Below the pieces are notes generated by a model. That model was not told the origin of the DNA. It was given only the letters and a program-made list of their open reading frames with translations, and did no database searches. From Amycolatopsis pithecellobii (lineage in GTDB: Bacteria > Actinomycetota > Actinomycetes > Mycobacteriales > Pseudonocardiaceae), in assembly GCF_009707865.1 (NCBI RefSeq), contig NZ_WMBA01000029.1, forward strand, positions 1 through 64,000: 64,000 nt of DNA, written 5' to 3'. Shown one piece after another: positions 49,668-58,080 of the stretch. The first letter of the stretch is position 1. Every line of letters begins with the position of its first letter. The position numbers and the translations under genes were made by a program.

Positions 49668-50705
49668 CTAGTACTCCGGCTTGAAGGTGCTGACGTTGTC
49701 CCGCGTAATGAAGGGCTCGTTGGCTCCGAGCGGCACAATGCGATCGACCGGCTTACCGGCGAAGGCGTTGACGATCTGCCCGATGGACGTCCGGATCCAC
49801 GAGGCAGGCAGGATCGCCGCGGTCAGTTCGACGTCACCACTCTTGATCAGCTGCACGGCATCCTGACCGCCGCCGTAGTCGTAGACCTTGACGCCGGTCC
49901 GGCCGGCATCCTTCAACGCCTGCACGGCACCCTTGGTCAGGTCGGTGTAGTCGGTGACGATGAGCGTCGCGTCGGGATTCGCAGTGAGCAAGTTTGCGGT
50001 CTGGTCCTGACCCGACTGTTGCGTGTAATCCCCATGACTGACGATCACCTTGAACGAGGGGTCCTGCGCCGCGAACGCCTGGAACGGCTTGCTCGAGTTC
50101 ACACTGGACGGGAGAATTTCCGGTCCTGTCACGAAAAGCGCCTTCTGCGGTCCCGGGTTTCGCTTCCGGATCTCACCGGCCCACCGGACGAAGTTGGCGG
50201 AGTCGCTCTGCCCGCTGACAAACGACAGCGTGCCGGGCTGGTACAGCTGGTCAGGCGGACCGAAAGCGCGGCCACACAACGGAACCGCCTCCGTGACGGT
50301 CACGACCCCGCCGGCCGGTGCGTCCTTGGACACCAGGTCGCAGACTCCGTTCGGGTCCATCGCGACCACGACGAATGCGTTGTACCTGCCGCTCGTGATG
50401 GCCGACTGGATCTGGTCGTACTGGACCTGGGAGTCATACCGGGCGTCGAAGACCGTGACGTCGATGTGCTGCTCCGCACCGACCTTTTTGGACTCGTCGA
50501 CCGTCACCTGGCCGAGGGTGTTGTTGGCACCGGCCAGGAACACGGCGATTCGCGGCGAGCCGGATACGGAGACCGGATCACCCGCACCGACGTCGATCGA
50601 GTGCTGCTCTCCGGTGTTGGCCGAGGTGGTCGAGCACGCGGCGAGCAAGCAGGCTCCCGCCAATGCGGCCAGGAATACACCCCGGCCTCGGATACGTCTG
50701 AGCAT
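49668..50705 (-). CDS. ABC importer substrate-binding lipoprotein, RbsB family
   Basis: A 345-residue periplasmic-binding protein of the type I fold. A signal peptide ends in the lipobox LAAC, so the mature protein should be lipid-anchored outside the membrane. Alternating ligand-binding lobes are visible (IAVFLAGANNTLGQV, VVVAMDPNGVCDLV and IVTDYTDLTKGAVQAL). It delivers the ligand to the RbsC-like permease. The repeat cluster separates it from the ATPase gene. Confidence 0.87.
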   Translation of the reverse strand: MLRRIRGRGVFLAALAGACLLAACSTTSANTGEQHSIDVGAGDPVSVSGSPRIAVFLAGANNTLGQVTVDESKKVGAEQHIDVTVFDARYDSQVQYDQIQSAITSGRYNAFVVVAMDPNGVCDLVSKDAPAGGVVTVTEAVPLCGRAFGPPDQLYQPGTLSFVSGQSDSANFVRWAGEIRKRNPGPQKALFVTGPEILPSSVNSSKPFQAFAAQDPSFKVIVSHGDYTQQSGQDQTANLLTANPDATLIVTDYTDLTKGAVQALKDAGRTGVKVYDYGGGQDAVQLIKSGDVELTAAILPASWIRTSIGQIVNAFAGKPVDRIVPLGANEPFITRDNVSTFKPEY

Positions 50706-50755
50706 TGGTACAGTCCTCTACGTTGAGGTCGGCGATCACATCGCCGTATGCGGCC

Positions 50756-51454
50756 CTAGTCGGCGAGACCGAACGCTCGTGCGGCGAGAAAGGAGTCGGC
50801 GTACTCCTTCACGAAAGTGATGCGCTCGCCGTCACGGACGTAAAACCAGGCGTATTCGTTGGTGAACGGGTCGCCTGACCTGGTCACCGCAGACATCGTC
50901 TGCAGGACGATCGCTCGTTTCCCATCCACCAGCAGGGCATGGGTTTCCCGGTGGATGGACTCGACCAGTAGGTGCTGCCCGGCCGCGCCGCCGGCCAGCG
51001 CGGCGGCGACGGCACGGGCACCGGTCACTGGTTCCGGTCCGAAACTCTTCGGTCGTTCATAGGTGACACGCTCGTGCAGAAGGTTGCGCAACAAGCCCGC
51101 GTCCTGCTGCTCACGTGCCGTCAGGACATCGGTCACCAAGGCCCGCGTGAGATCCTCGGGCCGCTCCCGTCCTTCGACGAGAACCACATCGGACCGCGCG
51201 ATCTCCTTGCGGAGGTTCAGCGCGTCGGCGTACTGCTCCGAACCGTGCCACGCCCTTGCGGCGTCGAGAGAATCGAAGCCCAGTATCACGGTCCGGCGTG
51301 GTCCGACCTGGCCTTCCACCTGCATCGCCGGGTCGCTCGCGGCGACCACCTCGACCCCGAAGTGCTCGAGTGACGACGCAGCCTTGGCGCGGTATTCCTC
51401 GAATCGTTCCTTGTCGTGCACGTCGACCTTGAAGACCAGGTAGGCGCGCGCCAT
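50756..51454 (-). CDS. DUF1330 domain fused to a SnoaL-like domain
   Basis: A 232-residue two-domain protein. Residues 1-95 are a DUF1330 ferredoxin-like domain (MARAYLVFKVDVHD), residues 110-232 an NTF2/SnoaL-like domain (TDVLTAREQQDAGLLRNLLHE, then ITFVKEYADSFLAARAF). The ATG at 51452-51454 gives the family start; an ATG four codons upstream is possible. It has no catalytic motif I can name. It is one of three SnoaL-like fusions in this operon. Confidence 0.72.
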   Translation of the reverse strand: MARAYLVFKVDVHDKERFEEYRAKAASSLEHFGVEVVAASDPAMQVEGQVGPRRTVILGFDSLDAARAWHGSEQYADALNLRKEIARSDVVLVEGRERPEDLTRALVTDVLTAREQQDAGLLRNLLHERVTYERPKSFGPEPVTGARAVAAALAGGAAGQHLLVESIHRETHALLVDGKRAIVLQTMSAVTRSGDPFTNEYAWFYVRDGERITFVKEYADSFLAARAFGLAD

Positions 51455-51455
51455 T

Positions 51456-51902
51456 TCAGCCGGCATTCGTCGCCACGGGTGGCGGCTCCACCGTCACCGA
51501 CGGCAGCCGGCCGGCCTTTTCTGCCTGGTCCTTCGCCCATTTCCAGTCGATGACCGACACGACTTCGCCCTTTTCGTCGAGCAGTTCCAGCGCACCGAAG
51601 TAATGGTTGAAACAGACCGTTTCGATGGGCGTGATGGTGCTGTCGTGGATGGCTCCGGCCTGCTCGAATCCGAAGTCGCCTGTCCTGGCAGGCTGCCCCT
51701 GGACCTCGACCTCGCCATAGACGACGTAGTAGTGGATCGCACCCTGGTGTCGGTGACTGGGAAAGACGGCACCCGGTGCCATCCTCGTCATCATCGAAAA
51801 CCCACCGGTTCGCTCGTCAACGGAAAGAACTTTGTGCCACACCCCGTCGGCGGTGTCCTGCCATTCCGACTCGGCGTCACGGACAACAAATTCTCGTGGC
51901 AT
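51456..51902 (-). CDS. Cupin-domain protein
   Basis: A 148-residue single cupin (about residues 30-105). Metal-ligand candidates are His51/His53 in PSHRHQG, His58, Glu and a second His in AGAIHDS. Related small cupins cleave diketones or hydroxyacetophenones, which would fit this oxidative cluster, but many are non-enzymatic. Stop codon one base from the DUF1330-SnoaL start. Confidence 0.75.
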   Translation of the reverse strand: MPREFVVRDAESEWQDTADGVWHKVLSVDERTGGFSMMTRMAPGAVFPSHRHQGAIHYYVVYGEVEVQGQPARTGDFGFEQAGAIHDSTITPIETVCFNHYFGALELLDEKGEVVSVIDWKWAKDQAEKAGRLPSVTVEPPPVATNAG

Positions 51903-51988
51903 CTCGAACTCCTTCGTTCGGTGACGTTATCCAGAACGGTATTAGAAGCTCCGGCACCGTTTCCTGAGATCGTCTTGCTGAGTGAGAC

Positions 51989-52927
51989 TCAGAGATCGAG
52001 CACAAGCCGCGCGCCGAGACACCGCGACACACAGATCATCATCCGGTCCCCGCCGGCACGCTGACCTTCGTCCAATATGGAGTCGCGGTGGTCGATCTCC
52101 CCGGCGAGGACCCGCGTTTCGCACGTCCCGCACGTTCCCTCGGCGCATGAGCTGAGCACGTCGACGCCGGCCGCCTCGACCACCGACAGCACGCTCCGCT
52201 CAGCCGGCACTTCGAGGACTGTGCCGGTGCTCGCCAGCTCCACCTCGAATGCGCCCGCGGGCCGAGCGTCCTCGAGTGGCTGCGGCCGGAACCGCTCGGT
52301 ATGCAGCGAGCCGACCTCGAACTCCTCGGCGAGCCGCTCGACCGCGTCCAGCAATGCCTCCGGTCCGCAGCAGTACACCCGGGTTTCCGGGGATATACCG
52401 CGCAACAGAGGCTCCAGCTCCAGCAGCCCCGACTCGTCCTGCGGGCGGATCTGGACCCGGTCGCCGTAGCGGGCGAGTTCGTCCCGGAAGGCCATGGTTT
52501 CGCGGCTACGGCCCCCGTAGACGAGGTTCCACCCAGCCCCGGCCGATTCCGCCGCCGCCAGCATCGGGAGGATCGGGGTGATCCCGATACCGCCTGCGAT
52601 GAACAGATACCGCGGGGCCGTTTCGAGCCGGAAATGGTTGCGCGGGCCGCGAATTTCGAGGGTGTCACCGGTGTTGACCGCGTCGTGCAGCCACTGCGAT
52701 CCGCCTCGGCCGTCCGGCTCACGCAGCACCGCGATCCGCCAGGCCTGCCGCGACCCTGGCGGGCCGCACAGCGAGTACTGCCGGTACTCGCCGTCGCCCA
52801 CCCGCACGTCGATATGCGCGCCCGGTTCCCATGCGGGCAGGAGTGTTCCGTCGGGCGAGGCCAGCTCGAGTTCCAGCACGCCCGAAGCGGCGTGCCTGCG
52901 GGCCTCCACTCGGAGCATGATCGTCAT
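51989..52927 (-). CDS. Phthalate-dioxygenase-reductase-type electron-transfer protein
   Basis: A 312-residue reductase with an FMN-binding domain (YRQYSLCGPP), an NAD(P)-binding domain (IAGGIGITPILPML, YCCGPEALLDAV) and a C-terminal plant-type 2Fe-2S domain (CAEGTCGTCET, then CVSRC). It carries electrons from NAD(P)H. The ATG overlaps the P450 stop by four bases, so it is most likely the direct partner of that P450. Confidence 0.87.
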   Translation of the reverse strand: MTIMLRVEARRHAASGVLELELASPDGTLLPAWEPGAHIDVRVGDGEYRQYSLCGPPGSRQAWRIAVLREPDGRGGSQWLHDAVNTGDTLEIRGPRNHFRLETAPRYLFIAGGIGITPILPMLAAAESAGAGWNLVYGGRSRETMAFRDELARYGDRVQIRPQDESGLLELEPLLRGISPETRVYCCGPEALLDAVERLAEEFEVGSLHTERFRPQPLEDARPAGAFEVELASTGTVLEVPAERSVLSVVEAAGVDVLSSCAEGTCGTCETRVLAGEIDHRDSILDEGQRAGGDRMMICVSRCLGARLVLDL

Positions 52928-54495
52928 CGCACTGCCGAGGCCGCTACCGGCTGCAGCGACGTCGGCAGGTGGTTCACGCACAGCAGCGGCCAGGTCCGCC
53001 GGGCGATGTCGCCCGAAATGGAGAAACTGCTCGTCGCCGCAAGGATTTCCTCCAGCGCGATACGCAGCTCCAGCCGCGCCAGGTTCTGCCCGATACACTG
53101 GTGCAGACCACGGCCGAACGCGACATGCCGTTTATCGGCCCGGTCGAGATCGAAGCGGCCGGCGTCCGGCCACACCTTGGGGTCCAGGTTCGCCGAGGCG
53201 AAGTTCAGCAGGATGAGCTCGCCCGCCCGGATCGTCTCGCCACCCAGTTCGACGTCCACCAGCGCCTTGCGTGGCATCGCCTGTTGCGGGGTGTCGATCC
53301 GCAGGCTTTCCTCGATCGCATCGGGGATCCGGTGCGAGTTGGCCCGGAGATAATCCTGCAGCTCGGTGTCTCGGGCAAGCCGGAGCAGGGTGTTGCCGAG
53401 GCCGCTGGTCGTGGTGATGTGGCCGGCGAACATGATGGTGAGGATCAGGTTGAGTATTTCGGGTTCCTCGAAGTCCCCGGCGAGAATCCCGCTGACCACA
53501 TCCTCGCGTGGGTTGCGCCGGTGATCCTCGATCAGCTCCCGCAAACGCGGCAGGATGGTCGCGAAGAGGCGGTCCGGGACCGGGTCGTCCGGGTCGTTGA
53601 GCCCGTGGCCGGTCGAGCGGTCCACGTCGGCGATGAACTCGTGGTGGAAGGTCCACTGGTCATCGGGCACCCCGAGAAAGCGGCACAGCACCCGGGTCGG
53701 GAACGGGAAGGCGAAATCCTGGGCGAGATCGGCGCTTCCCCGGGAAACGAGATCGGAGATCATCTCGCGGGCGTAGCGCCGGATATCGGGCTCCAGCCGG
53801 TCGATCATCTCGCGGGTGAAATGCGGGTTGAGCGCCTTGCGATATTTGCCGTGCAGCGGCGGGTCCGCCTGCAGCGGGATGATCGCCGGCCCGGACGAAG
53901 GCGTGGTGCTGCTCAGGGTCTGGTGCGCCCTGGCCGCCTCGACCATCTCGGCGTGGCTGAACGCGCCCCACCAGTTCACCTTCGAACCGTCCACCCGGAT
54001 CCGGGCGACCGGGCACCGGCCCAACAGCTCGGCATAGGGGGCGGCCATGTCACCATGCGCCGACGTCTCCAGCGAGTGCAGCTCGGCGTGCGGGTCCCAG
54101 GTGTGCGTCTGACTCGCTTTCTCCGCTTCGATCACGGTGTACAGGGGCGCCAGATCCGTGAACACCCGCAGGGACGTGACCAGCCCCGCGTCGTCACGGT
54201 CCAGCAGTGCGACCGACGCCAACCGCACCTCGGCACCGCCGTGCGTCCGGTACAACACCGACAGCTCGACGACCGCACTCTTACCGTCGCCGACCGGCCA
54301 CACGTTGTGCTTTTCGTGCCGCATAAGCGAAACCGCGGCGAAGAGTCCGCCGATCGCCGCCCTGATCGCCGCCCTGCCGACCGCGGGCGGGTTGTTCCCG
54401 AAGACCACGCTCGCGTCGGGGGCGTGCCGGTTCAGGAAGCCGTCCAGATTGCCGGCGTCCACATCGGCGTAGTAGTCATCGATCCACTGTGACAT
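52924..54495 (-). CDS. SnoaL-like domain fused to a cytochrome P450
   Basis: A 523-residue fusion. Residues 1-125 form an NTF2/SnoaL-like domain (DDYYADVDAGNLDGFLNRHAPDA). From residue 140 comes a bacterial P450 with the I-helix MFAGHITTTSGLG, the ExxR in EESLRI, and the heme loop AFGRGLHQCIG (Cys467). The reading frame is continuous and the ATG at 54493-54495 follows GAGGAGACC. The N-terminal domain sits before the oxygen-binding core, unlike the usual reductase fusions of P450s. The adjacent PDR-type reductase probably supplies electrons. Confidence 0.8.
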   Translation of the reverse strand: MSQWIDDYYADVDAGNLDGFLNRHAPDASVVFGNNPPAVGRAAIRAAIGGLFAAVSLMRHEKHNVWPVGDGKSAVVELSVLYRTHGGAEVRLASVALLDRDDAGLVTSLRVFTDLAPLYTVIEAEKASQTHTWDPHAELHSLETSAHGDMAAPYAELLGRCPVARIRVDGSKVNWWGAFSHAEMVEAARAHQTLSSTTPSSGPAIIPLQADPPLHGKYRKALNPHFTREMIDRLEPDIRRYAREMISDLVSRGSADLAQDFAFPFPTRVLCRFLGVPDDQWTFHHEFIADVDRSTGHGLNDPDDPVPDRLFATILPRLRELIEDHRRNPREDVVSGILAGDFEEPEILNLILTIMFAGHITTTSGLGNTLLRLARDTELQDYLRANSHRIPDAIEESLRIDTPQQAMPRKALVDVELGGETIRAGELILLNFASANLDPKVWPDAGRFDLDRADKRHVAFGRGLHQCIGQNLARLELRIALEEILAATSSFSISGDIARRTWPLLCVNHLPTSLQPVAASAVR

Positions 54496-54526
54496 GTCGG
54501 TCTCCTCATCGAGAGCGAGGTGAATC

Positions 54527-54961
54527 TCAGGCCACCGGCTCCAGAACGAAGACAGGAATGAGCCGGTCGGTTTTGGTTTGGTACTCCGCGTAAAGCGGGA
54601 AGGCGGCAACGGCACGGTCCCACCATTCGTCGCGCTCTTGGCCTTCGAGTTCACGCGCGACGAACTTCTTCGTGACGGCTCCGTCCTGCAGCGTCAATTC
54701 GGGATTGGCCTTGACGTTGCCGTACCAGACGGGGTGCTGCGGGGCGCCGCCCTTCGAGGCGACGATGGCGTACCGACCGTCGTGCTCGACCCGCATCAGC
54801 GGCACGTAACGCAGCTTGCCGGACTTCGCGCCCTTGATGGTGAGCAGGACGACCGGCATTCCCGCGATCTCGACACCGTCGGTCGTACCGGCGGCGAGAA
54901 TCTTCTCGGTCTGGTCGCGGGAGTTGCTCGCCGGGGGGAGTTCCACGTGTGTGTCGGCCAT
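54527..54961 (-). CDS. Nitroreductase/deazaflavin-dependent family protein (DUF385, Ddn-like)
   Basis: A 144-residue split-barrel protein with [34 protein letters not shown] and a conserved C-terminal IPVFVLEPV. The family uses coenzyme F420 in mycobacteria. The ATG at 54961 gives the family start; a GTG at 55024 overlapping the ene-reductase stop would add 21 Arg-rich residues and is less likely. It lies between the ene-reductase and the P450. Confidence 0.75.
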   Translation of the reverse strand: MADTHVELPPASNSRDQTEKILAAGTTDGVEIAGMPVVLLTIKGAKSGKLRYVPLMRVEHDGRYAIVASKGGAPQHPVWYGNVKANPELTLQDGAVTKKFVARELEGQERDEWWDRAVAAFPLYAEYQTKTDRLIPVFVLEPVA

Positions 54962-55020
54962 GTGCGGAGTCAACACCGCGGCACCCGGTCGCCGTCGGTG
55001 GTCGTCCCGCCTGACGAGAC

Positions 55021-56163
55021 TCACTTTGAGCCCACCGGGACCGCTTCGGTGGCCACCGGATAGTCGACGTATCCGGTCGCGTCACCACCGAAGAACGTGG
55101 CCGGATCCGGGGTCGCCAGCGGGACCCCGCCGTGGAACCGCTCGACCAGATCGGGGTTGCTGATGTACGGCCGCCCGAACGCCGCGAGGTCGATCAGTCC
55201 GCTGTCGATCAGCTCGGTGGCGCTCTCCTGCGTCAGGCCTCCGGCCAGTACGAGCGGAGTGTCGCCCAGTTCTTGACGCACCGCGTGCAGCAACGCGCGG
55301 ACCTGTCGCGTCAGCGCGCCACCGTCGTCCTCGGGAAGGAAAATGGACGTATCGATGTAGTGGACGTAGGCCAGATCGCGGGCCGCGAGCTCACGGCTCA
55401 ACGCGAGATAAGTCTCCTCCTGCTTGGGGTCGACGGGCATGCTGCCCACCGTGCTGAACGGTGACAGCCGGATCCCGACCCGATCGGCGCCGAGCTGCTC
55501 GACCACGGCATCGACGACCTCGAGGGTGAACCGGATGCGGTCCGCGACGTTGCCCCCGCCGTACCGGTCCGTGCGGTCGTTGACCTCGGCGTTGAGGAAC
55601 GTCTCGAAGAGGTACTGGGTGGCCGCGTGCAACTCGACGCCGTGGAAGCCTGCGGCGTTCGCATTCACCGCCGCTGCGGCGAAATCGGCCGCCACGCGCG
55701 GGATTTCATCGGCGCGCAGTGCGCGAGGTGTGGAGGCCACGACGCGGCCCGGGGTGCCGTCTTCCTGGTAGGCGAAGGCCGTGTCGCCGGAGGCCTTCGC
55801 GCTGGCGCTGACCGGTGGCGCGCCGTCCGCTTGCAGGGATACGTGCGACGCGCGGCCGACGTGCCAGAGCTGGGCGAAGATGCGCCCGTCGCGGCGACGG
55901 ACGGCGTCGGTGACGCGACGCCAGCCGGCCACCTGCTCGTCTGTGTAGAGGCCCGGCGTGAACAGGTAGCCGGTGCCTTCCTGGGAGATCGGTGCGCCCT
56001 CGGTGACGATCAGGCCCGCGCTGGCCCGCTGCTCGTAGTAGCGGACCGTCAGGTCGTCGGGGACCTCGGTCAGCGCGCGGGCACGGGTCATCGGTGCCAT
56101 CACGACGCGGTTCGGAAGCGGCAGGCCACGCAGGTCGAAGCCGTCCAGAAGGGTGGAAGTCAA
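55021..56163 (-). CDS. Old Yellow Enzyme-family ene-reductase (NemA type)
   Basis: A 380-residue FMN-containing ene-reductase with [33 protein letters not shown] and NDRTDRYGG. The usual HxxH/HxxN pair has Thr at the second position (HAAT). Such enzymes reduce alpha,beta-unsaturated carbonyls with NAD(P)H. The TTG start at 56161-56163 follows AAGGA. A double palindrome just upstream is a probable TetR operator. Confidence 0.85.
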   Translation of the reverse strand: MTSTLLDGFDLRGLPLPNRVVMAPMTRARALTEVPDDLTVRYYEQRASAGLIVTEGAPISQEGTGYLFTPGLYTDEQVAGWRRVTDAVRRRDGRIFAQLWHVGRASHVSLQADGAPPVSASAKASGDTAFAYQEDGTPGRVVASTPRALRADEIPRVAADFAAAAVNANAAGFHGVELHAATQYLFETFLNAEVNDRTDRYGGGNVADRIRFTLEVVDAVVEQLGADRVGIRLSPFSTVGSMPVDPKQEETYLALSRELAARDLAYVHYIDTSIFLPEDDGGALTRQVRALLHAVRQELGDTPLVLAGGLTQESATELIDSGLIDLAAFGRPYISNPDLVERFHGGVPLATPDPATFFGGDATGYVDYPVATEAVPVGSK

Positions 56164-56192
56164 GGAAGTGTCCTTCGCTCGCGGATCTTTCA

Positions 56193-56219
56193 GTACATAT
56201 GTACCAGGTACATATGTAC
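56193..56219. promoter_or_regulatory. Tandem TetR-type operator
   Basis: Two copies of the perfect 12-bp palindrome GTACATATGTAC lie on each side of a CAG spacer (56193-56204 and 56208-56219). It is 30 bases upstream of the ene-reductase start, the expected place for a repressor of that gene. Confidence 0.7.
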
Positions 56220-56262
56220 AGTTTCAAGGACGGCAGTTCACGAACGAAGGGACGGCCGGCGC

Positions 56263-56844
56263 TCAGCGAGGCGGTTCGACGCGCAGGCGGTTGATCAGAT
56301 CAAGGACGGCCGCGTGGAGTTGTCGAAGATCTTCGGCGTCCGGCCCGGGATAGGTGAGGGCGGTGAGGATGAGCCCTTCGAGAGTGGCCGCCACGGCGAG
56401 GCCGCGGCGGTATCCGCCGACGCATGGCGACAGCAACTCGGCGAGCCGGTGGTGAAAGGCGTGGTAGGTCGATTGCAGGGCGGGGTCGTGGATGGCCGCG
56501 ACGATCATTTCCTGCATGGCCACGACGGCGGCGCGGCGCTGCTCGACGAGCGCGATGACGTAGTCGGCGGCGAGCCTCGGGAGTTCGTCGGGAGTGCCTG
56601 TCGCGGCCGTCTCGGTGAGCTGATCGTCGACGATCTGCAATGCCCGCTCGAACATCGACCGGCGGAGGTCGTCGATGGAGGAGAAGTGGTACGTCACCGA
56701 GGCCAGGGACACCTTGGCGGTCGAGGCCACGGTGCGGTGCGTCAGGCGGGCGGACCCGGCCTCGGCGACGACGGCGATGGCCGCGTCCAACAGCACGGTG
56801 CGCCGGGCCGCCCCACGGGCGGTCAGCGTGCGTGCATCACTCAC
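56263..56844 (-). CDS. TetR-family transcriptional regulator
   Basis: A 193-residue TetR-type repressor. The N-terminal HTH is at residues 20-60 (LTHRTVASTAKVSLASVTYHFSS), followed by a helical ligand domain. The GTG at 56842-56844 follows GGAG; the frame stays open upstream but the extra residues are Arg-rich and not family-like. It is upstream of the ene-reductase, and palindromes upstream of both suggest it controls itself and that gene. Confidence 0.85.
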   Translation of the reverse strand: MSDARTLTARGAARRTVLLDAAIAVVAEAGSARLTHRTVASTAKVSLASVTYHFSSIDDLRRSMFERALQIVDDQLTETAATGTPDELPRLAADYVIALVEQRRAAVVAMQEMIVAAIHDPALQSTYHAFHHRLAELLSPCVGGYRRGLAVAATLEGLILTALTYPGPDAEDLRQLHAAVLDLINRLRVEPPR

Positions 56845-56862
56845 GGCTCCGCCTTCCAGTAC

Positions 56863-56896
56863 ACGCGTATCAGATACAAACGTACCTGATACGCGT
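56863..56896. promoter_or_regulatory. Inverted repeat in the TetR promoter
   Basis: ACGCGTATCAG and its perfect complement CTGATACGCGT enclose a 12-base spacer. The element lies in the 56-base gap before the TetR gene, as expected for an auto-regulatory operator. Confidence 0.6.
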
Positions 56897-56900
56897 TTGC

Positions 56901-57308
56901 TCACCGGACCGGTTCGAGCACGAACACCGGGATGACCCGGCTGGTCTTCTTCTGATACTCGCCGAAGACGGGGTTGTGCTCGACCAGGCGGCCCCACAAG
57001 CGGTCCCGTTCGTCCCCCTGCGCTTCGGTGGCGCGAACCTGGACCTTCTCGACGCCGATCTCGATCGTCGTGTCGGGGTTGGCCTTGAGATTGTGGTACC
57101 AAGCCGGGTGGGTGTCCCCGCCCGCATTGGAGGCGAAGATGAGCTGCCGCTCCCCGTCAGGCAGGCAGATGAGGGGCGTGACGTACGCCTTGCCGCTGTG
57201 GGCGCCGGTGGTGTGCAACAGAAGCAGGGTCTCCCCGGCGAACGTCCCCCCGACCTTGCCTTCGTTGTCCCGGAACTCGGCGATGATTGACTTGTTGAAA
57301 TCCGACAT
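56901..57308 (-). CDS. Nitroreductase/deazaflavin-dependent family protein (DUF385), second copy
   Basis: A 135-residue relative of the protein at 54527-54961, with GGTFAGETLLLLHTTGAHSGK and AWYHNLKANPDTTIEI. The ATG at 57306-57308 gives the family's MSDFNKSII start. It is upstream of TetR on the same strand and probably belongs to the same operon. Confidence 0.76.
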   Translation of the reverse strand: MSDFNKSIIAEFRDNEGKVGGTFAGETLLLLHTTGAHSGKAYVTPLICLPDGERQLIFASNAGGDTHPAWYHNLKANPDTTIEIGVEKVQVRATEAQGDERDRLWGRLVEHNPVFGEYQKKTSRVIPVFVLEPVR

Positions 57309-57359
57309 GCCCGGCGGAAACGGCCACGCGGTCTGGATCATTCCTCGATGTGACGACGG

Positions 57360-58068
57360 TCACCTGACATCGAACGAGATCTCGGCGGCGACCTCGACAG
57401 GACGCGTCACAAATGCGAAGTGGTTTCCCTCGATCTCGCTGAAACGCCATCCTTTCCCGATGGCTACCTCCTTGGCTGACATGAAGAGATCTGTTCCCGT
57501 GAAACGGATGTAGTTGATGTTGACGCCACCGAGCTCGTCAACTGCCTTCAAGTCAGTGGGAAACGGTTGGCGGAGGACCGACATGGGCATCAGGGTAGAA
57601 GACTCCTGAAGCCAGTTCGCTACTTCGTCGTCGTCGATTCCGTACGCTGCCGGGGGTGCCGGCTCGGCGTACAGACCATCGTGGGACGCGGCCAGTCCTT
57701 CAAGTATTCCCTCAACGTCCGGGCGATCGTCGAAAACGGAACGACCCGGCGTCGGGATGAAGCCATCGAGAAAGACGAGCCGACGCACCGACGGGCCGGC
57801 GCCAGATGTCGCCGCCGCCCCGCACGCCGGTATCGTTCCGTAGCTGTGTCCTACGAGGATTACCTCGTCGCCGGCGGCCGATACGCAATCGGCGACGACG
57901 TCGATGTGCTCTTCGAGCGCGATGTTCGGGCGAAGGTGGGGAGCGTCCCGTCCAAGACCGGTAAGAGTGGGAGTGGACCGTGTGTCCGGACCGCTCCAGC
58001 TCGTCGACGAGTGGACGCCAGACCCAGCTTCCACCCCAGGAGCCGTGCACAAGAACGTAGGTTGCCAT
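57360..58068 (-). pseudogene. Alpha/beta hydrolase interrupted by a frameshift
   Basis: The N-terminus (MATYVLVHGSWGGSWVWRPLVDELERSGHTV) is in one frame from the ATG at 58066-58068, but the rest of the hydrolase, PTLTGLGRD onward with GHSYG and GNHFAFVTRPVE, is in another. The switch falls near 57971-57980. Removing one base there would join VTPTLTG to give a normal 230-residue EstA-like hydrolase. It is either a real frameshift mutation, so a pseudogene, or a sequence error. It is in the lower-GC region. Confidence 0.75.
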
Positions 58069-58080
58069 GGCAAATCGGGA

